Assembly (NCBI RefSeq): GCF_007971525.1
Contig: NZ_CP042437.1
Span: forward strand, 6,386,001 to 6,450,000
Source of the DNA: Mucilaginibacter ginsenosidivorax
Lineage (GTDB): Bacteria; Bacteroidota; Bacteroidia; Sphingobacteriales; Sphingobacteriaceae
DNA length: 64,000 nt
Direction: 5' to 3'
Positions 43,716-53,583 of this stretch are shown piece after piece; within the stretch, counting starts at the first letter, position 1; every line of letters starts with the position of its first letter. Both the position numbers and the translations under genes were made by a program. Under the pieces are notes generated by a model. That model was given only the letters and a program-made list of their open reading frames with translations. It was not told the origin of the DNA and ran no database searches.

Positions 43716-44993
43716 CTACATGGCCTCGTGAATTACCCCGTCCTCTTTTAGCACTATCTTATTGGTATCCACTTTTTGTTTGATGAGATTATTTACGCGC
43801 CACATTAAAAAGATGCCTAAAACCGAGATGCCAACTATCACATAGCCTACCGTATTGTAATGCTGCAAGGGGCTGCCTTTGCTTTGCTGCGTAACTATCA
43901 TACCGGCAACCGCGGCGGCAACACCACCTGCTATTTGTTGCAGCGATGCGTTAATGCTCATGAACGCTCCACGGTCGGCCATTTCGGGAACGGCGCTGGT
44001 GAGTGCCGATGATGGTATCATCCGGCTCATGATGCCCATCATCATTAAAATATTTAGTATCATCACCAATATTAATGGTGTTACGCCCAGGTTGGTATAT
44101 ACCACGCACATCAGCATCATCCATACAGATGCACTTGCAAATATTCTAAACTTATCTATCTTATCGCTTAGTTTGCCTATAAGTGGCATTATGATTAGTG
44201 AACTTACGCCCGATACCATAAACAATAAGGGCAGCTGCTGGTTGGTTAGCCCAAGGTTGTTAACAGCAAAGGCGCTGCCGAAGGGCATCATCATAAAACC
44301 ACCAATTGATAACAGCGCAGTTGCGGCAAAGCCTACCCGGTAATTGGCTTTGCCAACAGTGTGCAGCAGGTGTTTATATGCCGATCTATCTGTTTGCACA
44401 GAAAGGTGTTTCACTATAGGTTGCAGTTTAATAGCTATTAACGTGGCAATACAAATACTTAATGCGGCTACCATCCAAAACGGAGCTTCCCAACTCCAGG
44501 CATTGGCTAAATACAGGCCTATAGGTACGCCTAAAACCTGGCTGCCGCCAAACCCCATTTGTATAAAACCCATAACGCGGCCACGTTGCTGTAATGCAAA
44601 CAAGTCGGTAACGATAGCCATTGATATGGAGCCGATTACGCCTCCAAACAGCCCGGTAATAATACGCGCGGCAACCAGCACCACGTATGACTGGGCCATG
44701 CCACAAAAAATGGTGCCAGCAATAAAGCCGATATAGAAAAACAGTAATAGCTTTTTACGGTCGAACTTATCGGCGAAGCCGGCGGTTAGTAAACCCGAAA
44801 TACCTGCACTAAAGGCATAGGCCGATACGGCAATACCAAAAGCCGAAGGTTTTAGGTTAAGCGATTTCATGAGCATATCGCCAAGCGGCGACATCACCAT
44901 AAAATCGAGTATCACGGTAAACTGGGTGATAGCCAGTAAAAATATTACCAATTTTTGGTAGCCTGTAAAGGCTAAGGGTTGTTGATTGTCCAT
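43716..44993 (-). CDS. MFS transporter of the drug exporter type
   Basis: A 425-residue, 12-helix protein. The loop GFADKFDRKKLLLFF near residues 72-86 is the family motif, and ARIITGLFGGVIGSISMAIV is the helix 4-5 region. It is a DHA1-like exporter. It is the last gene of a TetR-(HMA-like)-MFS operon, so drug or metabolite induction is probable. The substrate is unknown. Confidence 0.85.
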   Translation of the reverse strand: MDNQQPLAFTGYQKLVIFLLAITQFTVILDFMVMSPLGDMLMKSLNLKPSAFGIAVSAYAFSAGISGLLTAGFADKFDRKKLLLFFYIGFIAGTIFCGMAQSYVVLVAARIITGLFGGVIGSISMAIVTDLFALQQRGRVMGFIQMGFGGSQVLGVPIGLYLANAWSWEAPFWMVAALSICIATLIAIKLQPIVKHLSVQTDRSAYKHLLHTVGKANYRVGFAATALLSIGGFMMMPFGSAFAVNNLGLTNQQLPLLFMVSGVSSLIIMPLIGKLSDKIDKFRIFASASVWMMLMCVVYTNLGVTPLILVMILNILMMMGIMSRMIPSSALTSAVPEMADRGAFMSINASLQQIAGGVAAAVAGMIVTQQSKGSPLQHYNTVGYVIVGISVLGIFLMWRVNNLIKQKVDTNKIVLKEDGVIHEAM

Positions 44994-45002
44994 CTTTTTT
45001 GG

Positions 45003-45235
45003 TCAGGTTAATTCGCAGCATTGATAGCCGCGATGGGTTATTATTTCAATTATTTGCGTGTGCGATAGCGTTGCTGATACTATCCGCAGCACGCGGTCGC
45101 TGTCGTCCAAATCAATGTTCCAGCATTTTATATCGGGGTTACTGTCAAACAAGGTATGTAAAACTGCTTTTCGGTATCGCTGTTAATGTTAGTTTTAAAT
45201 AACAGTATGTGTTTAAAATCTTCTGTAGTGTCCAT
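45003..45235 (-). pseudogene. Frameshifted HMA-like small metal-binding-fold protein
   Basis: In the minus strand an ATG at 45,235 opens MDTTEDFKHILLFKTNINS and the frame breaks near 45,168-45,171. Adding one base to a run of four A (GAAAAG) restores TEKAVLHTLFDSNPDIK and the end THRGYQCCELT, with a TGA at 45,003. The restored 77 residues resemble the HMA-domain proteins common in Bacteroidota but lack the CxxC metal site (it reads NINSDTEKA). The length is 233 bases, one short of a multiple of three. It could be a pseudogene, a sequencing error or slippage. Confidence 0.7.
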
Positions 45236-45239
45236 ACGC

Positions 45240-45830
45240 TTATTTTTTAAGGGCTTTTATCACCAGGTCGAAGGTTTTCCAAAGTATTTCGTCCGTTAGT
45301 TTAAAGGGCATGCCGCTCATGCTTTTACCTTCCTTGTCAAAACGGATCAGGTTATAAAAAGGAGCAAACGCTATCGACCAGTATATTTCAAAGGGCATTG
45401 CGTCTATCTCGGCACGCTCAATGATGTTTTGCATAAAGCTGCCCATCATTGCCTTAAAGTCGGCCATGTAACCCGACAGAAATTGTTCCTGGTAGCTGGA
45501 ACTGCGTAGCTGATCAAAAAACAAATTGATACCTGGCTTTTCTACGGCGTAGCGGTAGCGGTTTTCCCATTGCCTGCGCAGGCCCTGTTCAAAAGACATT
45601 AAGGGATCAAAGTCTTTTACAATTGTCTCTTCCATTAACCGTAATTCTTCCACGGCTATGTTAATGATCAGGTCGTCACGGTCTTTATAGTATATATAAA
45701 GCGTGGCTACCGAAATTTGACAAGCCCTGGCCAGTTTATTCATGCTAAACCCTTCCAGCCCATCTTTTATTATTAATTCGATAGCTTTCTGTTTAACTAA
45801 TTGTACCTTTTCTGAATCTCTCAATCTCAT
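45240..45830 (-). CDS. TetR family regulator
   Basis: A 196-residue repressor. The helix-turn-helix is at residues 24-48 (GFSMNKLARACQISVATLYIYY, with the KDRDDL following). The C-terminal helices form the ligand-binding domain. It is the first gene of the operon with the HMA-like and MFS genes, and an AT-rich 12-bp perfect inverted repeat lies just upstream of its start, so it probably represses its own operon. Confidence 0.88.
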   Translation of the reverse strand: MRLRDSEKVQLVKQKAIELIIKDGLEGFSMNKLARACQISVATLYIYYKDRDDLIINIAVEELRLMEETIVKDFDPLMSFEQGLRRQWENRYRYAVEKPGINLFFDQLRSSSYQEQFLSGYMADFKAMMGSFMQNIIERAEIDAMPFEIYWSIAFAPFYNLIRFDKEGKSMSGMPFKLTDEILWKTFDLVIKALKK

Positions 45831-45842
45831 GATGCAACAAAG

Positions 45843-45883
45843 ATAAATAAATATTCATTCATTTATAAAATATATTTATTTAT
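45843..45883. promoter_or_regulatory. Candidate TetR operator
   Basis: ATAAATAAATAT (45,843-45,854) and ATATTTATTTAT (45,872-45,883) are exact inverted 12-mers with a 17-base spacer, 13 bases upstream of the tetR start. A palindrome at this place suits a TetR operator overlapping the promoter. Confidence 0.55.
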
Positions 45884-46029
45884 GAGATTATAATGGCAGT
45901 TTGCGGTGGAGTGTGTTGAAAAATTTATGTGAAAGGGGGACGGGGTTCTCTTCGAAGTTTTTGCGGAATTTTACAATTCCGCTGACATGTTGGAGGACCT
46001 TACACGAACATTCGATTGAACGCTGGTCA

Positions 46030-46179
46030 CGACTCACCCGGCCGACGCTGCGCTGGGCCACCCTCTCTCCGGCTTGCGCCGCAAAGAGGGTTAAAACTCG
46101 TTTTTTATTCTTTTCGCCCCTCTATGCGACGCAAGTCGGAGAGAGGGGTAGACGGGCGTAGCCTCGTCGGGGTGAGTCG
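46030..46179. repeat. Palindromic intergenic repeat
   Basis: The outer arms CGACTCACC (46,030) and GGTGAGTCG (46,171-46,179) enclose CCCTCTCTCCGGCTTGCG and CGCAAGTCGGAGAGAGGGG, so the whole 150 bases fold back on themselves. Open frames in it are not genes. Confidence 0.85.
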
Positions 46180-46203
46180 ACTCGCCGACAAACAAGGGCA
46201 AAA

Positions 46204-47109
46204 TTACTTTTTCGGGCTATCGTAATAATAAATGGGCGAGAATACGCCTTCGCTGGTAGTATAATATCCTTTGCCGTCGGGTGTAAATCCTATGGCTTCA
46301 CCTTGTTTTTCAACGGTGTAAGGCAACTCTCTTGTTTTCCGGGCCATGGCATCCCATATATGCTCATTGGGCTGGCGTTGCCAATAGTAAACCTTTTCGT
46401 AACTTTTTAAAAGTATCTGCTGGCCGTCTTTAGAAATATCGCCCGCTGTTATCCATTTAAAGGGTTTAAAGCCGGGGAAAAATAGTTTGGTGCGTTTTGT
46501 TAAGGTAAGCGTGTCGTTTGCTTTATAATCTAATGGCGCTGTATAAACCCCTACGGTGTCGCTGCGCTTGGTTACAATGTATAAAAGCTTTTCAACCGGG
46601 TCAACCATGAGGGTTTCGGCATCTTTCGCGCCGTCAGGATACTTTAAATTAATAGCTGCCGGCACCGCATACGTTGTTGTATCGCGGGCCCATAAAGTGT
46701 TTTCTAAAAAGCGATAAACGGTAACACATTTCCTTTCTGCCTTGTTATCTCCAATATCACCCAGATATACGTAGCTTTTACCTTTCCGGGGGCCGGGGCC
46801 AACCGCTATGTCCTCACAGTCGGTTACGCCCAACCATACTTTTTTGTCGCCCGTAAAATAAATAGTAGCCTTTAATTTGCCCTCAGGACTTATCGAAAAA
46901 AAACGGCTGGTATCGCCGCTGTCATTGTGCACATAATATACATCGGGATTGATGGATGATGCCGCTATGCCCGATGTTTCGTCCATTAATTTGCTGCTCA
47001 GTGTACCGCTTATTGGTTTTTTATCCAATAAACGATGTTTGGCATATGCGCCCAAAAACAGCAGCATTACAAAAGGTATCAGGATCTGTAATTTCTTTCT
47101 TCGGCTCAT
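46204..47109 (-). CDS. Predicted beta-propeller protein of unknown function
   Basis: A 301-residue protein with an N-terminal hydrophobic anchor (residues 8-22). SKLMDETSGIAAS, VYYVHNDSGDTSRFF and GVTDCEDIAVGPGPRKGKSYVY follow the blade pattern of SdiA-regulated / phytase-like propellers. It is probably membrane-anchored or secreted. The stop lies close to the repeat. No enzyme role can be assigned. Confidence 0.72.
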   Translation of the reverse strand: MSRRKKLQILIPFVMLLFLGAYAKHRLLDKKPISGTLSSKLMDETSGIAASSINPDVYYVHNDSGDTSRFFSISPEGKLKATIYFTGDKKVWLGVTDCEDIAVGPGPRKGKSYVYLGDIGDNKAERKCVTVYRFLENTLWARDTTTYAVPAAINLKYPDGAKDAETLMVDPVEKLLYIVTKRSDTVGVYTAPLDYKANDTLTLTKRTKLFFPGFKPFKWITAGDISKDGQQILLKSYEKVYYWQRQPNEHIWDAMARKTRELPYTVEKQGEAIGFTPDGKGYYTTSEGVFSPIYYYDSPKK

Positions 47110-47263
47110 CTTATTGTTGCAAATAATAACGCAAATAAATCATATTAGTATGAAGTTCGCATTAAATAAATGCAATTGTTAATAATGTGTGCAAAAATAC
47201 GGCCAAAAAAACTCCTGCTACTTTAACATGAGGTTTAAGGTTAAATCAGCAGCATTTCCAGAC

Positions 47264-48097
47264 TTATGCCTGTTTCCGCCTTTGGGGATGGTCAAACTTT
47301 TGAAACGGAAGTTTTATTACATTTAAGAATTTTCCGTTTAGGTTTTCGTCCATATGGGTATCAATGCCAAAAACGATATCTTTCCTATCCACGTTGGCAT
47401 AGGTCCCAAACAGTCTGTCCCAAATACTTAGTACATCGCCATAGTTACAGTCGGTATAAGGCAGTTGATAATGGTGATGAACATGGTGCAGGTTGGGGGT
47501 AATAAATACCAGGCCAACAATTTTGTTGAGCTTTGAAGGTAGCTGGAACTCGGTATGTGCAACAATATTTGAAAACGACTGGAAGGTTTGCCGTAATATT
47601 AAAACGCCGATAGCCGGGCCGCAAATAAATACCCAAAGCATTAAAAAGCAGGTACGGATACAGGTTTCGCAAGGATGCTCTCTGATGGTGGTAGATACAT
47701 CTACCTTAAGATCGCTATGATGCACCAGGTGAAATTTCCATAGCGGCTCTATCTTGTGCATGGTTACATGGTATACATATTCGCAAAAATCCATCATCAT
47801 AAACATCACGATGTAATATACCCATGGATTGGTGTGAAACGGGATAAAATTGATAAGCCCCCAATGATGGGCGGTGGCCCAGCCGGATATTAAAACTACA
47901 AAGGTGGTTAATACCAGTTGAATAGGCAGGGCAGTAAATATGAACAAGGTGTTAACCGATGTGTGTTTCCATTTGATCTTTATTCCGTCAAGAGAGGCCA
48001 GCATTTCGGCAAACCACAGGCCCGTAATTACACCGGCGTATAAAAGTACTTGCGTAAGGTCTTCGTGCTGAGAAAAAAACAGGCTCAGTTTATGCAT
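47264..48097 (-). CDS. Fatty acid hydroxylase / sterol desaturase superfamily protein
   Basis: A 277-residue membrane di-iron oxygenase. Four or five helices are interspersed with histidine motifs: HVTMHKIEPLWKFHLVHHSD near 107-126, and HTEFQLP and LHHVHHHYQLP near 205-232. Family members hydroxylate or desaturate lipids, sterols or carotenoids. The ATG at 48,097 is chosen; a TTG two codons earlier is possible. Its neighbour is a ceramide-desaturase-like gene on the same strand, so a sphingolipid hydroxylase role is a plausible inference. A strong terminator lies between the two genes. Confidence 0.85.
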   Translation of the reverse strand: MHKLSLFFSQHEDLTQVLLYAGVITGLWFAEMLASLDGIKIKWKHTSVNTLFIFTALPIQLVLTTFVVLISGWATAHHWGLINFIPFHTNPWVYYIVMFMMMDFCEYVYHVTMHKIEPLWKFHLVHHSDLKVDVSTTIREHPCETCIRTCFLMLWVFICGPAIGVLILRQTFQSFSNIVAHTEFQLPSKLNKIVGLVFITPNLHHVHHHYQLPYTDCNYGDVLSIWDRLFGTYANVDRKDIVFGIDTHMDENLNGKFLNVIKLPFQKFDHPQRRKQA

Positions 48098-48259
48098 AGT
48101 CAAATTAAAATAGAGACTTAAAGATAGTAACTTTGTTACAATTACCTTAATCTTATGTTAATTCTTCATTAAATATTCATTTTTCTGTCAAAAAAAATGA
48201 GCATAATTCTGATTGTTTTTGGCTGGTAAGCTATTAACGTACAGCAAAATGTGCTAAAA

Positions 48260-48292
48260 CAAGAAAGGGCATCTGATGAATGCCCTTTCTTG
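48260..48292 (-). terminator. Strong terminator after the desaturase gene
   Basis: CAAGAAAGGGCAT (48,260-48,272) and ATGCCCTTTCTTG (48,280-48,292) form a perfect 13-bp stem with loop CTGATGA, directly after the desaturase stop on the minus strand. Confidence 0.85.
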
Positions 48293-48293
48293 T

Positions 48294-49304
48294 TTAGTGT
48301 TCTTTTACCATTTCCATTTCCACGTCGGGCTTGGATACATCGGTGAGTGCAACCCGGCCACGGTCTTTACGTAAGATGCGGTTGAAAAGCGAAATTTCGC
48401 GATCAAAAAGGAACCGGAAAAATAGTTTTGTCCATGAGGTATGATAGTACAGCGTATCATAAAATTCAGGGGCGGTTTTCTTAATCTCTGGTAATTTATT
48501 CCAGGGGATAGAAGGGAAATCGTGGTGTTCATTATGGAAGCCTACATTGAAAGCCACTGCGTTAAAATTACCATAGTAGCTGTAAGTTTCCTGCTCAACA
48601 CTATGTGTTAGGTAGTGCTCTTGTATCCAGCGGGCGCCAAGCGGGTGCAGGCCAACAGAGAATGAGAAGCTAAGCAGTAAAAATGCCACCGAATGCCAGC
48701 CCATAAAATAAGCTATAGCGGTGGTAAAAATAACCTGCAATAAAAAGTTGGTAATTATCCATCCATCAATAGGGTGTATCTCTCTTAACCGTGATAAACG
48801 GAAAAGCTGGAATACCGGGAAAAACAGCAACCAAAGCGCTTTACCAAAAAAAGAATTACTGATGAGTTTTGCTTCCCATTTGTTAGGCAAATCGGCATCC
48901 AGTTCATGCACACCCTGAAAAGAGTGGTGTTTGATATGGTATTTTTCGAACGAGATTGCGCTTGGCAATATTTGCGGCAAATTGGCAAACATTGATGCCC
49001 AGCGGTTAGCGTTACGATTTTTAAACAGCAGCTGGTGAGTACATTCATGAATCATTACAAACAATGCATGATCGGCAAAGGCGCCTAACAGGTAAGCCGC
49101 GCCAAATACCCACCACCATGATTGATCGCGCAGAAACCAGGCCAAAACTACCTGGAACGCTACCAAACCAACAATAGCAAATATGGTATTGGGGTTTTTA
49201 CCTATCAGCTTGCGCAACTGCGGAAACTGCTTTAAAATTTTTTTTGTACGGATACGATGTGGTTCAGACTCGGAAGAATAAACAAAATCAGTTCTTTTAA
49301 TCAT
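48294..49304 (-). CDS. Sphingolipid delta-4 desaturase-like protein (DEGS family)
   Basis: A 336-residue membrane fatty acid desaturase. Three histidine boxes are HECTH near 86-90, HIKHH near 120-124 and HNEHH near 258-262. Unlike ordinary bacterial acyl desaturases it follows the eukaryotic dihydroceramide desaturase pattern along its length: RTDFVYSS at the start, FANLPQILPSAISFEKYH, then GLHPLGARWIQEHY, ETYSYYGNFNAVAFNVGFHN and SWTKLFFRFLFD. The Lipid_DES N-terminal motif is also suggested. It could place the 4,5 double bond in a bacterial dihydroceramide. Function from similarity only. Confidence 0.85.
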   Translation of the reverse strand: MIKRTDFVYSSESEPHRIRTKKILKQFPQLRKLIGKNPNTIFAIVGLVAFQVVLAWFLRDQSWWWVFGAAYLLGAFADHALFVMIHECTHQLLFKNRNANRWASMFANLPQILPSAISFEKYHIKHHSFQGVHELDADLPNKWEAKLISNSFFGKALWLLFFPVFQLFRLSRLREIHPIDGWIITNFLLQVIFTTAIAYFMGWHSVAFLLLSFSFSVGLHPLGARWIQEHYLTHSVEQETYSYYGNFNAVAFNVGFHNEHHDFPSIPWNKLPEIKKTAPEFYDTLYYHTSWTKLFFRFLFDREISLFNRILRKDRGRVALTDVSKPDVEMEMVKEH

Positions 49305-49424
49305 ATAATATGTAAACGTTAAATATAGGAATAACGTTTTAAAAATATCATTTTGCAGTCAAAATAAAAGTTAGATATCTAAAATTCACAAACATTTCAT
49401 GATTTTTTTATATACAAAATAAGC

Positions 49425-50426
49425 TTACTGTAGCTTGTAAACCAGTACTTTAAATGTGCCCGGTAGTGCTTTGCGTGTGCCCGGCTCAAACTCGGCCACG
49501 CTTAAGTAAATTTTGTGGGTTTTGGTATCCAGCGCTAAAGTTTTAGCACGCAAGGCCGTTTTCAGGGTTTGGATAACACTGTATTCATCCGCCGATTTTT
49601 GTTTGATAATGGTGGTTGTACCATCGCCATTGGAGCAAAATATAAGCTTTGTTTCGGCATCATAAGCCACGGCATCAACACCCGCGCCAATAGGTATGGT
49701 GGCAGTTACTTTGCCTGTGTTGATATCAACAACGCTCATGCCTTTATTTTCGCGGCAAACAGTAAATATGCGCTGGTTTGCTGCATCTAATGCCAGGCCG
49801 GTAGGGCCGCCACATGGTGCAAGCGGATAGTTTTTAACAACCTTAAGCATTTTGCTGTCAATAACGTTCAGGCTATTTTTATCTTCCAGGTTGTTATATA
49901 TTTTGCCTTTGCCATCTGGTACTGCAAATTCCGGTCCTCCGCCCAATGCTACTGTACCCACCTGTTTTAAAGTTTTAGGATCGATAACCGACGAGTTATT
50001 GCTTTCGCCGTTAAAACTGAAAATGCGGTCTGAATAAGGATCATACATTATCGCGTCGGGGCCATTAGCACCTGTAAGGGGTATGGTAGTAATTGTTTTT
50101 AAGGTTTTAATATCAAATGCAACCACAGCATTAGCCTTTCCGTCGGTTATAAAGCCGCGGTTTAGTTTATTTACAATAGCAATGCCATGTACGCCTTTCA
50201 TATTATCTACAGAGCCCACCTCTTTTTCGGTAGCCAGGTCAATAACGTTTACCTGGGTGCCGTGCGATACGTATAAGCGGTTGTTTACTTTATCAATAGT
50301 CAGGTAATCATAGCCGCCATCGCCTTGTAAAGTTATGGTTTTATCGGCCACATAGGTTTGGGCTTTTGTTGTAAAAGGTGCTAAGCCGATTGCCGCCATG
50401 GCAAAAATCAAAATTTGCTTTTTCAT
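49425..50426 (-). CDS. Secreted YncE-like beta-propeller protein
   Basis: A 333-residue exported protein; signal peptide cleavage is near TKAQT (residue 23). The rest is a seven-blade YVTN-type propeller with repeats such as NRLYVSHGTQVNVIDLAT and NRGFITDGKANAVVAFD. Such proteins bind ligands or partners in the periplasm. It starts 56 bases downstream of the RND gene on the same strand and may belong to that operon. Confidence 0.85.
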   Translation of the reverse strand: MKKQILIFAMAAIGLAPFTTKAQTYVADKTITLQGDGGYDYLTIDKVNNRLYVSHGTQVNVIDLATEKEVGSVDNMKGVHGIAIVNKLNRGFITDGKANAVVAFDIKTLKTITTIPLTGANGPDAIMYDPYSDRIFSFNGESNNSSVIDPKTLKQVGTVALGGGPEFAVPDGKGKIYNNLEDKNSLNVIDSKMLKVVKNYPLAPCGGPTGLALDAANQRIFTVCRENKGMSVVDINTGKVTATIPIGAGVDAVAYDAETKLIFCSNGDGTTTIIKQKSADEYSVIQTLKTALRAKTLALDTKTHKIYLSVAEFEPGTRKALPGTFKVLVYKLQ

Positions 50427-50481
50427 TTTATAGATCTGTTTTTTGCTATGAAATTAGAAGTTGAATCTGTAGAAATATTGG

Positions 50482-53400
50482 TTAAGCGGTATGTGTTTCC
50501 TGTATTTCTCCGGCAGGGAAATTGTAGCCTTTGCGGTAAATAATGCGCATCATACTTGGTAAAACAATGAGCAGCAACGGCAGTGCCGCTAAAAATCCAC
50601 CTATAACAGCAATAGCTAAGGGCTGATGCAGCTGTGCGCCCGCACCAATGCCAAGGGCTAAAGGAGTTAAGGCGATTATGGCACCCAGCGCAGTCATCAG
50701 TTTGGGTCTTAAGCGCGTTGAAATGGAGTATATTATTGCTTCATCTACCGTTTTTGTACGGGCGCTTTCCTTAAATTGTAAAAAAGTGAATATGGCGTTT
50801 TCGCCAATAATACCAACTATCATAATAAGGCCGGTATAGCTGCCCACATTTAACGGCGTATTGGTAATAAACAACGCCAGGAAGCTTCCCGAAATTCCTA
50901 ACACAGCCATTATTAAAATTAAAATGGCTATCCTGAACTCTTTAAATAAAAATAATATTACCCCAAAAACCAATAAGCTTGAAGTTACCAGGATAATTAA
51001 TAATTCTTTAAATGATTGCTGCTGCTCGGCATATGCGCCGCCGTATTCAACATGGTAGCCTTTAGGCAGGCTTATTTTTGAACTGATGTTTTTTTGAATA
51101 GCCGGAATTACCGATCCTAAATCGCTGTTCTCCAACCTAGCTGTAATAACCCCCATTGATTGCAGGTCCTGGCGGTTAATTTCGGCATCGCCTGCACTTA
51201 TTTTAACGGTAGCCAGCTGGCTGATAGGGGTTAATTTGCCGTTAGCCAAAAATACGTTCAGGTTTTTGATGGCGTTGATGTTTAATGACCTGTTGCCCGG
51301 GTACACCATCCGGATGGGTGATAGCTGCAGGGCCTCATAAATGTTACCAACTACATTACCATCAAGGGCGGTTTGCGCCTGGAATTGCAGGGATGCCGGA
51401 GTGATATTATATTGGGCCAGTTTTTTATAATCGGGGATGATACTTACCGACGGGCCGGCAATTACAATACCGTCAAAAACATCGGCGGTGCCTTTAACCG
51501 CGCTAACCTCGGCTGCTATTTGTTTAGATAAGCTTTGTAAAACATGCTGATCGTCGCCAAAAACTTTAATTTCAATGGGCTGGGTCGAACTCATTAAATC
51601 GCCCAGCATATCTGTAATTACCTGGCCAAAATCAACCCGCAGTGCGGGCTGCGTTTTTTCAATTTCGGCCCTTATGTCGCTGGTTACCTCTTCGGTGGTT
51701 TTTTCGTGTGTCTTTTTTAGTTGTATCAGGTAATCGCCGGTGTTGGGTTCTGTAATAAAAAAGCCCATTTGCGTTCCCGTGCGGCGCGAATACGCGGCCA
51801 CATCCGGGTGTTTGGTAATAATTTTTTCAATTTCCCGTAGCATACGGTCGGTTTCTTCCAGCGATGTACCCGGGGGCGAGCTATAGTCAAGTACAATGCT
51901 GCCTTCGTCCATATCAGGTAAAAAACCGGTTTGCAGTTGGGATGGAATTAATACTATAGCCACAATAAACCCGATGATGATGGCGATACCTATAAATGGT
52001 TTCAGAATAAAAAACGATACCCAGCCCTGTCTTTTTACTTCGTGTGTTTCTTCTTTAGCGTTGCCTGCATGGCCGTGATGGTTGCGGGTTAAAAACAGGT
52101 AGATAACAGGCAGCCCTATCCAGGTAACAAAAAACGAGCAGATGAGGGTAATGATCATGGTATTGGTCATTACTTTAAAATATGCGCCTGCAACTCCTGT
52201 CATCAACAGAAAAGGGATAAAAATCACGATAGTGCTTATTGATGAACCCAACATAGCCGGAAACAGGTAATCGATAGCCTTTTTGAGCAGCCTGCTGGTA
52301 GGTTCGTCGGGGTGCTCTTCATGCGTGCGATGAATTTGTTCAACTACCACAATGGCATCGTCAATAATTAAACCTATGGCTGCAGCTATGGCGCCAAGCG
52401 TCATGATGTTAAAGGTATAGCCAAGTACATACAACACAATAAGCGTAAGCCCCAGCGTAACGGGGATGGTTATGAGGATGGTGGCGCTTGCCTTTAATGA
52501 ACGCAGGAAAATGATAGCTACAATGATAGCCAGTAACAGGCCTATCCAAACACTATCGGTAACGCTTTTAACCGAATCGTTCACAAAATCGGCCTGTACG
52601 TAGTAGGGTTTTATGGTTACGTCTTTTGGCAGTATTTTTTGCAGCGCCACAACTTTGGCCGCCATATCTGTTGATAAAGTTATCAGGTTGGCTCCGGGTT
52701 GTTTTATTACGGCTATCAACACGCCATCGTGCCCGTTGGCATTTATTTTGGTATATTCAATGCCCTCGCTTATTTGTACCGATGCTATATCTTTTACCTG
52801 GATAACCCTTTTGCCGTTATTGCTGATAATCATGTTTTCCAGCTGATCTTTACCGGTTACGGTTGCATCGGTTACGGTAAGATACAGCATTTTATAATCA
52901 GACAGGTAGCCTTCTGATTTGATGAAGTTGGTTTGCGCCAATGAGTTGCTGATCATATCCGGCGTTAACGACAAAGCTGTCATTCGCTCGCGGTTAAGCA
53001 CCAGCCAGTATTCTTTGGTTTTGCCGCCTATTACCCTGATTTCGGATACGCCGTTAATTTGTGATAAAAACGGTTTTACTGTGAATGTTGCCAATTGTTT
53101 TAACTCAATCGGCGACCTTTCATGGCTCTCCAGCGTGTACCCGCTCACAGGTAAAATAGAAGGGTTCATTTTTTCGACAGAGATATTTACCCCGGCCGGC
53201 AATGAGTTTTGAATCTTAGCTATCTGCGATTCTATTTGTTGCTTGCTCAGGTCAATGTCTGCGCTCCAATCCATGTAAGCCGATATTTCGGCACTGCCGC
53301 GGCTGGTGGTGCTGCGCACAATTTGTAAATCGGGTACCTGCTTTATCGCGTTTTCCAGCGGTTTGGTAACCGTTATCATCATCTGATTAACGGGCTGTAA

Positions 53401-53583
53401 ACCGGCATCGGCAATTACTTTTATTTTAGGAAAGGTAATCTCGGGAAAAAGGGATGTTTGCAGTTTGGTATAGGCAAAAATACCCCCCATTAATATTAAC
53501 GATAATACAAGCAGTAAAGGCTTACGGTAAAAAATGAAAAAATTTTCGACCTTATCAATTTTAGTATCTGCAACTTTTGCCAT
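50482..53583 (-). CDS. RND efflux permease (AcrB/CusA superfamily)
   Basis: A 1033-residue inner-membrane transporter with 12 helices and two large periplasmic loops. Helix 4 has IGLIIDDAIVVVEQIHRT near 400-417, so the proton-relay aspartates are kept. At the helix 10 position where AcrB has Lys it reads VGIIGENAIFTFLQF (about 920-935), with Glu, as in the heavy-metal (CusA) branch. It works with the adaptor and TolC-like proteins of the same operon; the substrate is unknown. Confidence 0.93.
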   Translation of the reverse strand: MAKVADTKIDKVENFFIFYRKPLLLVLSLILMGGIFAYTKLQTSLFPEITFPKIKVIADAGLQPVNQMMITVTKPLENAIKQVPDLQIVRSTTSRGSAEISAYMDWSADIDLSKQQIESQIAKIQNSLPAGVNISVEKMNPSILPVSGYTLESHERSPIELKQLATFTVKPFLSQINGVSEIRVIGGKTKEYWLVLNRERMTALSLTPDMISNSLAQTNFIKSEGYLSDYKMLYLTVTDATVTGKDQLENMIISNNGKRVIQVKDIASVQISEGIEYTKINANGHDGVLIAVIKQPGANLITLSTDMAAKVVALQKILPKDVTIKPYYVQADFVNDSVKSVTDSVWIGLLLAIIVAIIFLRSLKASATILITIPVTLGLTLIVLYVLGYTFNIMTLGAIAAAIGLIIDDAIVVVEQIHRTHEEHPDEPTSRLLKKAIDYLFPAMLGSSISTIVIFIPFLLMTGVAGAYFKVMTNTMIITLICSFFVTWIGLPVIYLFLTRNHHGHAGNAKEETHEVKRQGWVSFFILKPFIGIAIIIGFIVAIVLIPSQLQTGFLPDMDEGSIVLDYSSPPGTSLEETDRMLREIEKIITKHPDVAAYSRRTGTQMGFFITEPNTGDYLIQLKKTHEKTTEEVTSDIRAEIEKTQPALRVDFGQVITDMLGDLMSSTQPIEIKVFGDDQHVLQSLSKQIAAEVSAVKGTADVFDGIVIAGPSVSIIPDYKKLAQYNITPASLQFQAQTALDGNVVGNIYEALQLSPIRMVYPGNRSLNINAIKNLNVFLANGKLTPISQLATVKISAGDAEINRQDLQSMGVITARLENSDLGSVIPAIQKNISSKISLPKGYHVEYGGAYAEQQQSFKELLIILVTSSLLVFGVILFLFKEFRIAILILIMAVLGISGSFLALFITNTPLNVGSYTGLIMIVGIIGENAIFTFLQFKESARTKTVDEAIIYSISTRLRPKLMTALGAIIALTPLALGIGAGAQLHQPLAIAVIGGFLAALPLLLIVLPSMMRIIYRKGYNFPAGEIQETHTA

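Noticed and set aside
45901..46161. 86-codon frame near the 46,030 repeat
   Set aside because: Most of it is the palindromic repeat; no independent support for coding.
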